Made by a program: the position numbers and the translations under genes
The notes under the pieces: generated by a model
Told to the model about the DNA's origin: nothing
Seen by the model: the letters and a program-made list of their open reading frames with translations, nothing else
The model's database searches: none
Shown here: piece by piece, positions 39,858 to 49,166 of the stretch
Numbering within the stretch: position 1 is the first letter of the stretch
Layout: each line of letters opens with the position of its first letter
DNA from: Deltaproteobacteria bacterium
GTDB lineage: Bacteria; Lernaellota; Lernaellaia; JACKCT01
Length of the DNA stretch: 64,000 nucleotides
Reading direction: 5' to 3'
Assembly: GCA_027493875.1 (NCBI GenBank)
Contig: JAOSJX010000028.1
Coordinates: 248,001 to 312,000 of the forward strand

Positions 39858-40476
39858 GTGAAGTGCTATCGCCATCTCCGGGACGATGCCCTCTACGACT
39901 GCGCGGTCTGCGGCCGGCCGATCTGCGGCGAATGCATGCGTTTCACCGACGTGGACGACCAGATCACCTGCCCCGCGTGCGACCCTAAATCCGCCGTCAG
40001 CCTCGGAGAAGTCGCCGCCGAGGAGTACGACGCGTATCAGGACCAGGTCGCGCAAGCGGCGGACCGGGGACCGAGCCTACGCGACCGCCTGTCCATCCGG
40101 CTCAATCCCTTCCTCGTTCTTCTGATTTTTCTCTTTGCCGGTCTGTATTTTTATTTCGACCGGGAGATCGAAAATCCCTGCCGCCGCCGGGATACGGGGA
40201 CGAACGGATTATGGAAAACGGCCAACCGGTCGGGCAGTTCACCTACCTTTGACGCAAATCCTTCGCTACCGCGCGGACCGCAAACGCTGGCCCGATACGC
40301 TCGAGGATCTCGTGCCCGATTATCTGGACGGCCCGCCGCGCGTGTTGAAGAGTAAAGACGAATTCGTTTACGCGAAGGACATGGACCGGGGATTCGTCCT
40401 GTCGTTGCCGAACGCCACGCGGTTTCGATTTCTGAAAATGTATGCGACCGGCGACGGAATCATGAGGATCGAATGA
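39858..40476 (+). CDS. B-box-type zinc-binding membrane protein
   Basis: About 206 residues. The N-terminus has a cross-brace zinc pattern: CYRH, CAVC, CGEC and CPAC within 41 residues, as in prokaryotic B-box proteins. One membrane helix lies at about residues 84-102 (FLVLLIFLFAGLYFYF). After two frame breaks near 40180 and 40250 the outer part reads LRYRADRKRWPDTLEDLVPDYLDGPP, a motif also seen in pilin-like globular domains. Its stop overlaps the next gene (ATGA). Confidence 0.62.
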
Positions 40477-40913
40477 GGCCCTTCCGGCGTCGCCGCGCGG
40501 GAATCGCGCTGATCGATCTCGCCCTTGTTCTGGTCCTGGTGTTCGTGGCCGGCGCCGCGGTGATCAAGGGGAAGGACTACCAGAAAGCGCGCTATCGAAA
40601 TATCTGTTATCGAAATCAGGAAAGCGCCGATGCCCTCGTCTGGAAGGTTCTCTACGAGAAAAAGATGGAGGTTCCCCGGCTATCGGCGGGATACATGCTC
40701 CGCGATGCGGACGGCCACGGAAAGCTCATCCTGATATTTCTTCCGCCCCCGGGGGAAAACGCGCCCGAGGAAGTGATCGTGGATCTGACGGAGCGCGGCT
40801 ATTCGAGCGATATTCTCTGCCCGCTGCATCGGGAGCCGCCGCCGACGCCGGCCATCGACTACTGGTACGCGGCGGGACGTTGGTGGTGTTTGTACGACCA
40901 TCGGCACAATTAA
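40473..40913 (+). CDS. pilin-like protein with atypical N-terminus
   Basis: 146 residues. A basic leader MRPFRRRRAG precedes a hydrophobic helix IALIDLALVLVLVFVAG. This matches a type IV prepilin cleavage site (Gly before the helix), but the fifth mature residue is Asp instead of the near-invariant Glu and the first is Ile instead of Phe. The soluble part contains Cys residues and Trp-rich C-terminal YWYAAGRWWCLYDH. Coupled to the upstream zinc-binding membrane protein. Confidence 0.55.
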   Translation: MRPFRRRRAGIALIDLALVLVLVFVAGAAVIKGKDYQKARYRNICYRNQESADALVWKVLYEKKMEVPRLSAGYMLRDADGHGKLILIFLPPPGENAPEEVIVDLTERGYSSDILCPLHREPPPTPAIDYWYAAGRWWCLYDHRHN

Positions 40914-40945
40914 TCAGGGGCCCCATTCGCCATTCGCAACTCTTT

Positions 40946-41548
40946 TTAGTGCCCACCCGTAAGATCCGTATTGCGATAGACGCCCATCTGAACGGAAACG
41001 ACATGGGGCCAGGGGCTTTTGTCGATCCCCATCTCTTGGAGCCGCGCTTCGAAATCCGGCTTCGGCAATCCCATCCGCCCACCCCACTCGCTCGGCTTGA
41101 GCGTCAGATACACCGCACCGCCGGGAATGCCCATATATTCGTATCCGGGTTCGTAGTTGTCCCAATCGTACGTCCCGCCCCAGGGATTGCGTTTCCAAAC
41201 GGGCCAATTTTCGAGATAAGGCCCGCGCCAGTCCGAAAGATCCGGCGTCTCCCATTTCGCGGAGTGGCCGCCTTGGGCCCAACCGTTCTTCGCGATCAGC
41301 CCGGGGTCGACGTTGCGCCAGACGTCGGGAGGGAAAAAACCGATATCGGTTTCAAAGCGTGTCGCCGCGATTTTGACCTGACGGATATCGGCCATGAACA
41401 GCGCGTGAAGCGCCCGGTCCCGGGCCCACTTCGCCGACATATAAAAGCTGGCGTAGAGAACGCCCACGATCGCAAGCGCAACGACGAGCTCGAGCGTCGT
41501 AAACCCCTGACGATGCCGGATTGCGTGAATCAAGACGAAAGGCCTCAT
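40946..41548 (-). CDS. GspG-like pseudopilin
   Basis: 200 residues. RQG followed by FTTLELVVALAIVGVLYASF is a class III prepilin signal with Glu5. The globular part (AATRFETDIGFFPPDVWRNVDPGL, then GPYLENWPVWKRNPWGGTYDWDNY) has the GspG-type strand order ending in a DxxxY-type calcium-loop region. A GGGAG site lies 7 bases before ATG 41548. It is a paralogue of the next pseudopilin upstream, sharing most of the globular core. Confidence 0.78.
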   Translation of the reverse strand: MRPFVLIHAIRHRQGFTTLELVVALAIVGVLYASFYMSAKWARDRALHALFMADIRQVKIAATRFETDIGFFPPDVWRNVDPGLIAKNGWAQGGHSAKWETPDLSDWRGPYLENWPVWKRNPWGGTYDWDNYEPGYEYMGIPGGAVYLTLKPSEWGGRMGLPKPDFEARLQEMGIDKSPWPHVVSVQMGVYRNTDLTGGH

Positions 41549-41631
41549 GGCGCGCTCCCGCCCGCCGCATCTTCATTCTACTATATTTATCGTAGGAATT
41601 CACCAAAAACATGAGTGATGTTTGGCGAAGA

Positions 41632-41646
41632 TGTGAAATTGTCACA
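41632..41646. promoter_or_regulatory. CRP/FNR-like palindrome upstream of the second pseudopilin gene
   Basis: TGTGA-AATTG-TCACA is a perfect 15-bp dyad. On the minus strand a TATAGT -10 element at 41585-41580 lies 47 bp downstream, so the dyad centre would be near -66, where class I CRP-type activators bind. The half-sites match CRP but the spacer is five, not six, bases. Confidence 0.4.
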
Positions 41647-41672
41647 AAATTCGTTTGATGCGATGGCCCTGA

Positions 41673-42264
41673 CTAAGATCCAGATGAAGGATCCGCGGTC
41701 GAGAGCCAAACGGCGACCACCTGGCTCCAACCGCTGCGGTCCAGACCTTGGGCCTCCAGCTTGTCCTCGAAAGCCGGCTTCGGCATCCCGACGCGGCCTC
41801 CCCCAGTTGCCGGGTTTGAGCGTGAGATAAATATTCCCACCGGGAATCCCCTGGCTCGAATAGCCTTCCTCATAGTTATCCCAATCGTACGACCCGCCCC
41901 AGGGATTGCGCTTCCAGGCGGACCAATTTTCCAGGTAAGGCCCGCGCCAATCGGTCAGATCCAAGTCGTCCCACTTCGCGGAATGACCGCCGTTTTTCCA
42001 GCCGTCGACGGCGATCAGGCCCGGATCGACGTCGCGGCTCACGTCCGGCGGAAAGAACCCCGTATCCTGAAAAAAGCGCGTGGCGGCGACCTTCACTTGG
42101 CGGGCGTCCGCCATAAACAAGGCGACCATGGCCCTCTCGCGGGACCATTTCATCGTGAAGTTATAGACGGATGCGAGAATTCCCACGATGGCGAGCGCGA
42201 TCATGATGTCGAGAATGGAGAAGCCCATCCGCGATCGCCGAACCGTCAGCTTTTTCGCCGTCAT
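41673..42264 (-). CDS. GspG-like pseudopilin, first tandem copy
   Basis: About 197 residues. The cleavage site is RMG followed by FSILDIMIALAIVGILASVY; again Asp replaces Glu at mature position 5. The globular core repeats that of the neighbour (TRFFQDTGFFPPDVSRDVDPGL, GPYLENWSAWKRNPWGGSYDWDNY). A frame break near 41808 separates LTLKPGNWG from the C-terminus. Start ATG 42264 is chosen at the prepilin leader; the open frame continues upstream without a signal. Confidence 0.75.
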
Positions 42265-42445
42265 GGGCCGCCGCCCTTTTTTCCTGCCACCTTGATACGT
42301 TCCTTTTAACGCAATCCGCGTGCCGAGTGCATATCCGAAATTCTTCGGATTTTCGCTGTTTTCGCTCGGCGGCGGCGCCTTGGCCATTACGATTGTTCAC
42401 CGACCCTTTCATTATGTAAACTGCGCGCGGTTTCGGAGCCTGACG

Positions 42446-43191
42446 ATGAAATCCAAAATGGAAATTGTGGCGGGGCCGCACGCGGTCGCGGAAGCCTTGA
42501 AACGCTCGCCTGGGCGCGTCGAAATCGTGCTGTTGGAAAAAGGCCGTTCGGACAAACACGCCGGGCTGTTGGAGGCGGCAAGAGCGGGGAACGTCGCGCT
42601 GCGTCACGTGAGCCGCCAGGAAATGAACGCGGCGGCGGGCGGCACGAACCACCAGGAATCGCCGCGCGGATTCGGCCGCGGGACGTCGCGTCCCTGGAGG
42701 AACGGCTTGCGGGCACGAGCCGCGGCGGGCGCCTCGTTCTCATCCTCGACGGCGTCACGGACACGCAAAATCTCGGCGCCATTTTGCGCAGCGCCGCCGC
42801 CTTCGGCGCGGACTTTATTGTGGCCGCCAAAGACCGCGCGGCGTCGCTCACCCCCGCGGCGGCGAAAATCGCGGCCGGCGCCGCGGAGATCGTTCCGATC
42901 GTGCGTGAAACGAATCTCGCGCGCGCCATGGAAAAACTCAAAGACGCGGGCTTCTGGGTCTATGCCCTTGAGGCGGACGGCGGGCAGCCGATTCACGCGG
43001 TGGATCTGCGCGGCGACGTCGCGCTCGTTTTCGGAAGCGAGGGGCACGGCGTCGGCCGGCTCGTCCGCGAACGCTCCGACGCCGTTTTGTGCATCCCGAT
43101 CGCCGGGATGGAATCGCTCAACGTCGCGGTCTCGGCCGCGTGCGCTCTCTACGAGGTCCGCCGCCAACGATCCGTGAAGGACAAGGCGTGA
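42446..43191 (+). CDS. rlmB: 23S rRNA 2'-O-methyltransferase, RlmB/TrmH (SpoU) family
   Basis: About 248 residues. An N-terminal substrate-binding domain (VAGPHAVAEALKRSPGRVEIVLLEKG) precedes the SPOUT methyltransferase: LDGVTDTQNLGAILRSAAAFGAD (motif 1), VFGSEGHGVGRL (motif 2) and IPIAGMESLNVAVSAA (motif 3, trefoil knot). A missing G near 42655 breaks the frame after the N-terminal domain. It is followed by the acylation genes with GTGA overlap. Confidence 0.88.
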
Positions 43192-44332
43192 GCCCGCGCA
43201 GAGCGGCTGAACGCGCTGCGTCCGACGCGCGTTCTTTTTGGTTACGCTCGCCCCTGCTCGTGATCGCGGACATCGCGGTCCGGCGGATCGAGCAAATACC
43301 GAATCTTGTCCTGCGCAACGAGGGAAAATCGCACGCGGCGATGCCCTATCTCTTCGGGCAGATCCGGCGCACGCGCGGGGAACCGGCGGTCGCGTTTCTT
43401 GGATCGTCGGTAATGCAGGGCGTGTTCAACACAACGCCCGAGACCGCCGCGCCGCCGGTCGTCGAACGTTTGCTGCGCGATCGCGGCGTGTCGGCCCGCT
43501 GTTTCAATCTCGCCGTGATCGGCAACTGCCCGGGCGATAATTTCGCGCTTGCCAACGAAGCGGCGCGGCGCGGTGCCGGCTTGCTCGTGTTCCCGCTCCA
43601 CCTCAAGCTTTTCTCCAACGAGGGAAGTTGGCCTTCATGCTGCGATACAAGGAGGCGGCGGACTACCTGAGGCCCCGGCGCGACTACGTGAAATTGCGCC
43701 GCCGATTGCTTCACGTTTCGGACCGCGAGGACTTGGACATCCGGCTGTCGAAACTCGCCGAACGCGGATGGGCCCTTTACCGCGAGCGCGGCCTTCTGCC
43801 GCAACTCGCCACCGGCGACGCCAACCCCTCCCGACGCAATTCCAACTTAAAATGATCGACTGGGTCGGCGCCGAACTTCCCGAACCCGCGTCGCCCGTCG
43901 GATTCTACGGCACCCCCGAGGAACGCAATACCGACAATCTCTGGATGCTGCAGCCGGACGCCTATCACGAAAACAACAAGCGGACCTACGACAAAGTGAC
44001 GATCGACGCGGCCGATCCTCATTTTCAAACGCTGGAACTCGTCAGCCGTCTGGGGCCCGAAACACAAGGTCCCGATCCTCTTCTTTGTGATTCCCTTGAA
44101 CCGAACGGCCAACGACAAATACCAATATTTTACGTGGGAGCATTTGGATGAATTCAAAACGCTCACGCGGTCCATCGCCGAGCGTCACGGCAATCGTTTC
44201 ATCGACTTGACGGACGCGGTGGACGGCCGGTTCTTCACGGACGGAGACCACCTGAACATCAACGGACACGCGCAGCTCGCCGAAGCCCTCGCCGGGCCGA
44301 TCGCCGACATGCTCGCGGAGAAGAAACCGTGA
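43188..44332 (+). CDS. SGNH/GDSL-type hydrolase of an acylation operon, with frame breaks
   Basis: About 380 residues across four frame segments (breaks near 43625, 43830 and 44065). The catalytic block I is VAFLGSSVMQGVF (Ser near residue 67), and block V is FTDGDHLNINGHAQLAEAL with the Asp-x-x-His dyad near the C-terminus. The arrangement resembles AlgX/AlgJ and DltD-like proteins that transfer or accept acyl groups outside the membrane. GTG start overlaps rlmB; the stop overlaps the MBOAT start by 4 bp. Confidence 0.72.
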
Positions 44333-45557
44333 ATCTGTTCTCCGCCGTCGCCATCGTTTTTGCCCTTTTCTGTTTGGCCGCGTTCCGCGTCGCGCGGCCC
44401 GAGTGGCGCCATGGACTGATGACGGTGGCCGCGGCCTTGTTCATCACGCTCCAGGACGCGCCGCATTTTCTGATGCGCTTTTTCTTTATCGGCCTCACCT
44501 TCGCGATCGTCCTGATCGGCTGGCAATGCGGCCGGGTGATTGCGAAACAACCCGCGCACCGCGGCATGTTCCGCCTCGGCGTGACGGCGCTGCTCGCACC
44601 GCTTGTACTGTTCAAAATCGTCCAGACGATTCTCCCGCCCCAGCTCATCGAAAACTTCATCACCATCCGCATGGGCGTCGCCGACGTCGGCTCGCTGGCG
44701 CCGCTCGGCATCAGCTACTTCACCTTCCGCGCGCTCGCCTACCTGATCGAAATCCGCGCCGGACGGCCCCAGCCCGTCTCCCTTTCCGCGCTACTTCCAC
44801 TACCTCGCGTTCTGGCCGACGTTCATGGCCGGCCCCATCGAGCGGCCCGCCGCGTTTCTTCGAACAAACAAACACCCCGATTCAACCGACCGCGGACGAC
44901 GTGCGCGAAGGCCTGATCCGCATCGCGTCCGGGATTTTCAAAAGCTGATCCTCGCCGTGCTGATCTATCAGATCACGGCGCCCTACCTCCTTCTGGCCGG
45001 CGTTCCCGACGCGCGCGCCGCACTGGCCCTCTGGAAGCCGTGGCAGCTTTGGATGTGCGTGACGGCCTACTATTTTTATCTCTATCTCGATTTCGCGGGG
45101 TATTCGGACGTGGCCATCGGTCTGTCGCGGATGTTCGGCTACCGCATCATGGAAAACTTCCGCTGGCCGTTGCTCGCCACCAACGTCGCCGACTTCTGGC
45201 GGCGCTGGCATATCAGCCTGACGGGATGGATTACGGATTACGTCTACATCGGCCTCGGCGGCAACCGCCGCGGCCTGCGCCTCGCGGCGCGTAACACGAT
45301 GATCGCCATGATCCTCGTGGGCCTATGGCACGGCCTTTCGCCGCATTTCGTTTTGTGGGGCGCGTACCACGGCGTTTTTAATCGCCTACCGTCACTACCG
45401 AAAAACGATTCGCAAACCCGACGCCGCGCCGGCGTGGTGGAAATCCGGCCTCGCTTGGTTCGTCACGTTTCAGATCGTCAACCTCGGCTGGGTGCTTTTC
45501 ATCTTCGGATGGAAAACGTCCCTCGCCGTCTACGCTAAGCTCTTCGGCCTTCTCTAG
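44329..45557 (+). CDS. membrane-bound O-acyltransferase (MBOAT)
   Basis: About 408 residues with around eleven membrane helices. LAPLGISYFTFRALAYLIEI, YLDFAGYSDVAIGLSRMFGY, NFRWPLLATNVADFWRRWHISLTGWITDYVYI and LVGLWHGLSPHFVLWGAYHG are the AlgI/DltB/PatA signatures, with the catalytic His in GLWHG. Breaks lie near 44790, 44860, 44945 and 45375. It moves an acyl group across the membrane to an extracellular polymer. A 9-bp gap with GGAGA leads into the microprotein. Confidence 0.88.
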
Positions 45558-45566
45558 GGAGAACGC

Positions 45567-45680
45567 ATGAAACCGTCCCTCGCCCTCGACGTCCTCGCCG
45601 GACTGCTGCTTTTCCTTCTGATCGCCGCGGCTCTGCTCATGGGCGGCAACGTCCCGCAGTTCGTGTACGTGATGTTTTGA
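45567..45680 (+). CDS. 37-residue membrane microprotein with C-terminal FVYVMF
   Basis: ATG 45567 lies 9 bp after the MBOAT stop and follows GGGAGAA. The protein is one hydrophobic helix (about residues 6-25) with a short outer tail NVPQFVYVMF at the extreme C-terminus. This F-V-Y-x-x-F end resembles the C-terminal aromatic motif of DltX, the small partner of the MBOAT DltB, whose tyrosine is proposed to carry the acyl group. High-GC codon use matches the operon. Confidence 0.68.
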   Translation: MKPSLALDVLAGLLLFLLIAAALLMGGNVPQFVYVMF

Positions 45681-45692
45681 AGACTCGACGCC

Positions 45693-46124
45693 CTACTCAG
45701 GCTCCGGGTGGTTCACGCGGAGGCGCGGAGAAGCGGAGGGAATGTAACCGTTGACAATCCGACGCAAACCATCTTTGAGTCTCGCCGCCCCAAAATTTAT
45801 CAGTAACCCGACCTGCAGATTCAGAAGCCGAAGATAGGTCAAAGTCTGTTTTGAATGAACGGGAGCCAATGCTTCGACGGATTTTAATTCAACGACGACA
45901 GCGTCCTCAACCAAAAGATCCAACTTCAATCCTTCATCAAAACGCATACCCTCGAATTCGAACGTGACAACCTTCTGTCTTTCGACCTTTAATCCACGTC
46001 GCTCCAATTCTTTCGCCAACACGGTTTCATAGACGGACTCGAGCAATCCTGGTCCCAGCCTTTTATGCAAATTCACCGCCGCATCGACGATCTCCCCGGT
46101 AACTTCCTCTAAATCCTTCTTCAT
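45693..46124 (-). CDS. GxxExxY protein (PDDEXK-like)
   Basis: 143 residues. The family motif GPGLLESVYETVLAKEL contains GxxExxY near residue 24, followed by the nuclease-like core KLDLLVEDAVVVELKSVEAL (Asp, then Glu-x-Lys) and LRLLNLQVGLLINFG. The biochemical role is unknown. Start ATG 46124 is inside the right copy of a 33-bp inverted repeat that also supplies the ribosome site; the left copy encodes the C-terminal tail. Confidence 0.85.
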   Translation of the reverse strand: MKKDLEEVTGEIVDAAVNLHKRLGPGLLESVYETVLAKELERRGLKVERQKVVTFEFEGMRFDEGLKLDLLVEDAVVVELKSVEALAPVHSKQTLTYLRLLNLQVGLLINFGAARLKDGLRRIVNGYIPSASPRLRVNHPEPE

Positions 46125-46154
46125 TCTCCGCTTCCTCCGCGTCTCCGCGTGAAC
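45711..46154. repeat. inverted repeats bounding the GxxExxY gene
   Basis: The left copy (45711-45744) begins GTTCACGCGGAGGCGCGGAG and the right copy (46122-46154, complement) begins GTTCACGCGGAGACGCGGAG. Both continue AAGCGGAG...AATG with one- or two-base differences. They enclose the gene almost exactly, like ends of a small mobile unit. No transposase is present. Confidence 0.65.
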
Positions 46155-46155
46155 T

Positions 46156-47528
46156 TCAATCAATCTCGACACTGTACGGCATGTAGACGGTACCGGAGAG
46201 GCCCTGGAGTTTTTCGCGGACGACGAGGGTGTAGCGGCGGTAATGCATGTCGTAGGGATACGGCGGGATGGGGGTCGGGGCTGTCGTACTCCCACGCCCC
46301 GACGGAGACCGTGTATTTCCCTTGCAGCAGATTGAGCAGCCCGAAACGCACGAGCATCTTGTGCTCGCCCGCGTCGAGCATGCCGAGATGGTAGCTGACG
46401 TTGCGCGTGTTGAGGCCGAACACGACGTTGCCGGCGGTATCGTGGAACGCGATAATGAAGATGGGATTTTTAACGCGTCCCTTGCACGTGAAGTGGGCAT
46501 GGATGAGCAGACTTTGACCCGGCTCAAAGACGTCAAGCTCGTCGTCCCGGTCGTTGGTGATGAGCACGCGGTCGATCGACACCACGCCCGCCGCCGTCTC
46601 CAGCGTTTTCGTGACCTGCTCGTTCTGAACGTAAAACTCGAACGGATCGAAGGTGAAGTACGTGCGGTTCGGCGCCGTCTCCCGTTTTTCAAGGACGAGG
46701 GCGATGAGCCCCGCGCTTTGCGCCACGTCGTTCGGGATCCCGAGGCGTTGATATAAAACCCTCGTGCTCGACGTGATAATAGACGCGCCAAAATTGATCC
46801 CAGCGTGCCGCGTTGTCGCGGCAGAATTTTTCCCGTTCATCGAGCGGCATCGCGAGATAGCGCTTCCCGGTGTCCGGGTCGATTTCCCCGAACACGGTGG
46901 CCGAAACGAAATGAAGGTTTGACGGCCACACGACGCGCCAACGGGCCGTGTATTCGTTGTAATGGCGTTGCGCGTATTCCTCGCCGTGCCACGCCTCCGT
47001 CTCGATGTGCTCGCCGTGATTGAACGGAAACGTCAGCACGGCGCGCCCGCCCATTTTCAGCACGCGGCCGATCTCCTTGACGATGCGCGAGTCCTCGCCC
47101 ATCCGCGTGTGCTCGAGCGTGCTCACGCACAACACGCGGTCGAACCGCTCGTTGTCGTACGGCAGCGCCGACGCGTCGGCTTGACGCACGGTCAGCGCGT
47201 CGTCCGGCACATCGCAGCGCCGGCGCAGGGCGTCGATATGGCTCGCCGCGTCCGGCGGCAGCTTTTCCTTATCGACCGCGTGCACTTCCGCGCCGAACTT
47301 CGACGCGAGATAGAGCGGGAGAACGTTGAGATAACCCGCGCCGATTTCGAGAATGCGTTGGCCATTCGCCGGCTCGGCCAGACTCAGCGCGAGCGGATAT
47401 TCAAGCCACCGGAAATAGTTCTGCTTGGAGCGCGCCTCGTCCTCGCCCAGGCGGCGCAAGAATTCGTGAAGTTCCTCGTGTGTGTGGTGCAGGAACGACC
47501 GGGTATCGACGGTTTGGTCAATGCTCAT
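46156..47528 (-). CDS. SAM methyltransferase fused to Wzt_C-like carbohydrate-binding domain
   Basis: About 457 residues. Residues 60-190 form a class I methyltransferase (ILEIGAGYLNVLPLYLA, AVDKEKLPPDA, FDRVLCVSTLEHT). After a break near 46757 the C-terminal 150 residues form a beta-sandwich like the Wzt C-terminal domain: VLITNDRDDELDVFEPGQSLLIHAHF, then PIFIIAFHDTAGNVVFGLNT. A second break lies near 46270 before YRRYTLVV. Wzt_C normally sits on the O-antigen ABC ATPase and binds the chain end; here it likely directs methylation of that end. Start overlaps the glycosyltransferase by 11 bp. Confidence 0.7.
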
Positions 47529-49100
47529 CGGGGACGATCCACCCTTCGTAACCGGGTTTACCGATACGGTCCGCACGCACGAACGTCGAAATATAGCCGT
47601 CCTTGTACGCGTGGCTCGCGAACTTGTAATACATGCGAAAGCGCTTTTCCGAAAGCAGCGACGTAAAAGACGGGAGGGCCATAATATGCCGCTCCTCGTC
47701 ACATTTCCCCCCGGTTCCGGCAGATACTCCACGCACAGCGCCATCACGTCCGGACGGCGCCCGAGCACATAACGCACGTTGTATTTTTCGTGCCCCGGAA
47801 GGCCATGGCCGGTCGGGACGTTCGTGTGCGCGATCGTCTTGTCGGTCAGGCCGAGCAGGTCGACGATGCGCCTCCCGGTGAGATAGCCGATCGCGCCGAC
47901 CGCTTCGGCGCCGATGACCGCTTGCGGCGGAAGAATTTCGGCGAAAGCGCGTGCGCGGAATTCATAGGCGCGCGCGCTGCTGCCGTGCACGAACATTTGC
48001 AGTTCGTTGAAAAACGGCAGCATGGTCAACGCGTTCAGCGCGAGAATCGGGACGACGGCGCGGCGGCCCTCGATCCAAGGGCGCCAACGCCCTTCCAACC
48101 ACCGGCTCCCGTCCAGGAGCTTGCGCGCCGCGCTCCAAAGCAACAGAAAAAACCACGGCCAGACCGGCGCGAGAAAGCGCGTGTAAGGCAGGAAATCGCC
48201 GCCCGCGTGCGCCGCGGAAAAGGTTTGCGCCGCCACCACGAGCCAAGCGATTTTCTCCCACGCCGCGAGACGGTGGCCGCGCCGCCACGCGACGGCGCCG
48301 AAAACGATCGCCGCCAAGGGGAACACGCCGGCCATCAGGCCGTAGCCGACGTATTTCAAGCCCCGCTCGTAGAGGGCGGCGCTCGGTTCGCCCACCTTGG
48401 CGTAATACGTATTGGGAAACAGGTATCCGTAATACGAAAAGCGCCAAACAAAGTAGATGCCGTACAACGCGCCGAAGACCGCGAGAAACGCGATCGCGCG
48501 GCGGCCCCGGGTCTTCTCGCGGCGAAACATCGTCGAGGCCGCCAGGGCGAGCGCGATGAAAACGCCTTCGGGCCGCGCCATCGCCGCCAGCACGGCCAGC
48601 GCGGCGGAACCCGCCGCGCCTTTCCCCGTCTCGTTTTCCGCGTGGAAACGCCACACGGCGGCAAACACCAGCGCCATGTAGAGAATGGTCTCCATGCCGG
48701 AGTGCATCCAGTGCCAGAGCGCCGGATTGGTCAGGACGGCGACCGGAAACAGGTAAGCGCACGCGCGGTCGAAGGACGACTCGGTCCGGACGGCGATGAA
48801 GCGGTGGCCCGCCGCGGCGACGGCGGACAAGAGAATCGCGGACAGAAGAACCGAGACGACTTCCAGCGGCCAGCGCAGCCACACGAACGGAACAAGCATC
48901 ATCATGTGAAGAAAGGCGGAGCATCCTTCAACGCGCTCGCCGGGATTGAACACCGGCCCGAATCCGTGCGCGACGTTGGCGGCGTACCGGAAGGTGATAA
49001 AGGCGTCGTCGATCACGGCGAGGCGCCAGAAGAGCGCCGCCGTCAACACGGTGAAGAGGAGGCCACCGCCGAAGATCCAGAGACTCCTGGTTTTCACCAC
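47518..49100 (-). CDS. polytopic GT39/ArnT-like glycosyltransferase
   Basis: About 527 residues, roughly ten membrane helices. AVIDDAFITFRYAANVAHGFG has the acidic pair in the first outer loop that is typical of GT-C enzymes using lipid-linked sugars, and HAGGDFLPYTRFLAPVWP is a conserved loop of the family. GTG 49100 or 49097 is chosen because a transcription terminator occupies 49112-49143, excluding the longer frame. A break near 47705 precedes the tail ending GWIVPDEH. Followed by the methyltransferase-Wzt_C gene, it suggests surface polysaccharide work. Confidence 0.75.
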
Positions 49101-49111
49101 GTCCCCATAGG

Positions 49112-49143
49112 AAAAAGACCCGCGGGCCATTCGCCCGCGGGTC
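49112..49143 (-). terminator. rho-independent terminator of the PKD/Asp-rich gene
   Basis: GACCCGCGGGC and GCCCGCGGGTC form a perfect 11-bp stem around a 5-base loop, followed on the minus strand by TTTTTCC. It lies 24 bp after the stop of the upstream gene. Confidence 0.85.
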
Positions 49144-49166
49144 GTGTCATTCATCTCGGTCGCGGC

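Noticed and set aside
40946-42264. Assembly duplication creating two identical pseudopilin genes
   Set aside because: The two copies differ throughout their sequences and have different intergenic regions, so they are true paralogues.
49101-49154. Longer N-terminus for the membrane glycosyltransferase starting at 49154
   Set aside because: It would be encoded by the stem of a strong terminator and adds a non-hydrophobic extension unlike the family.
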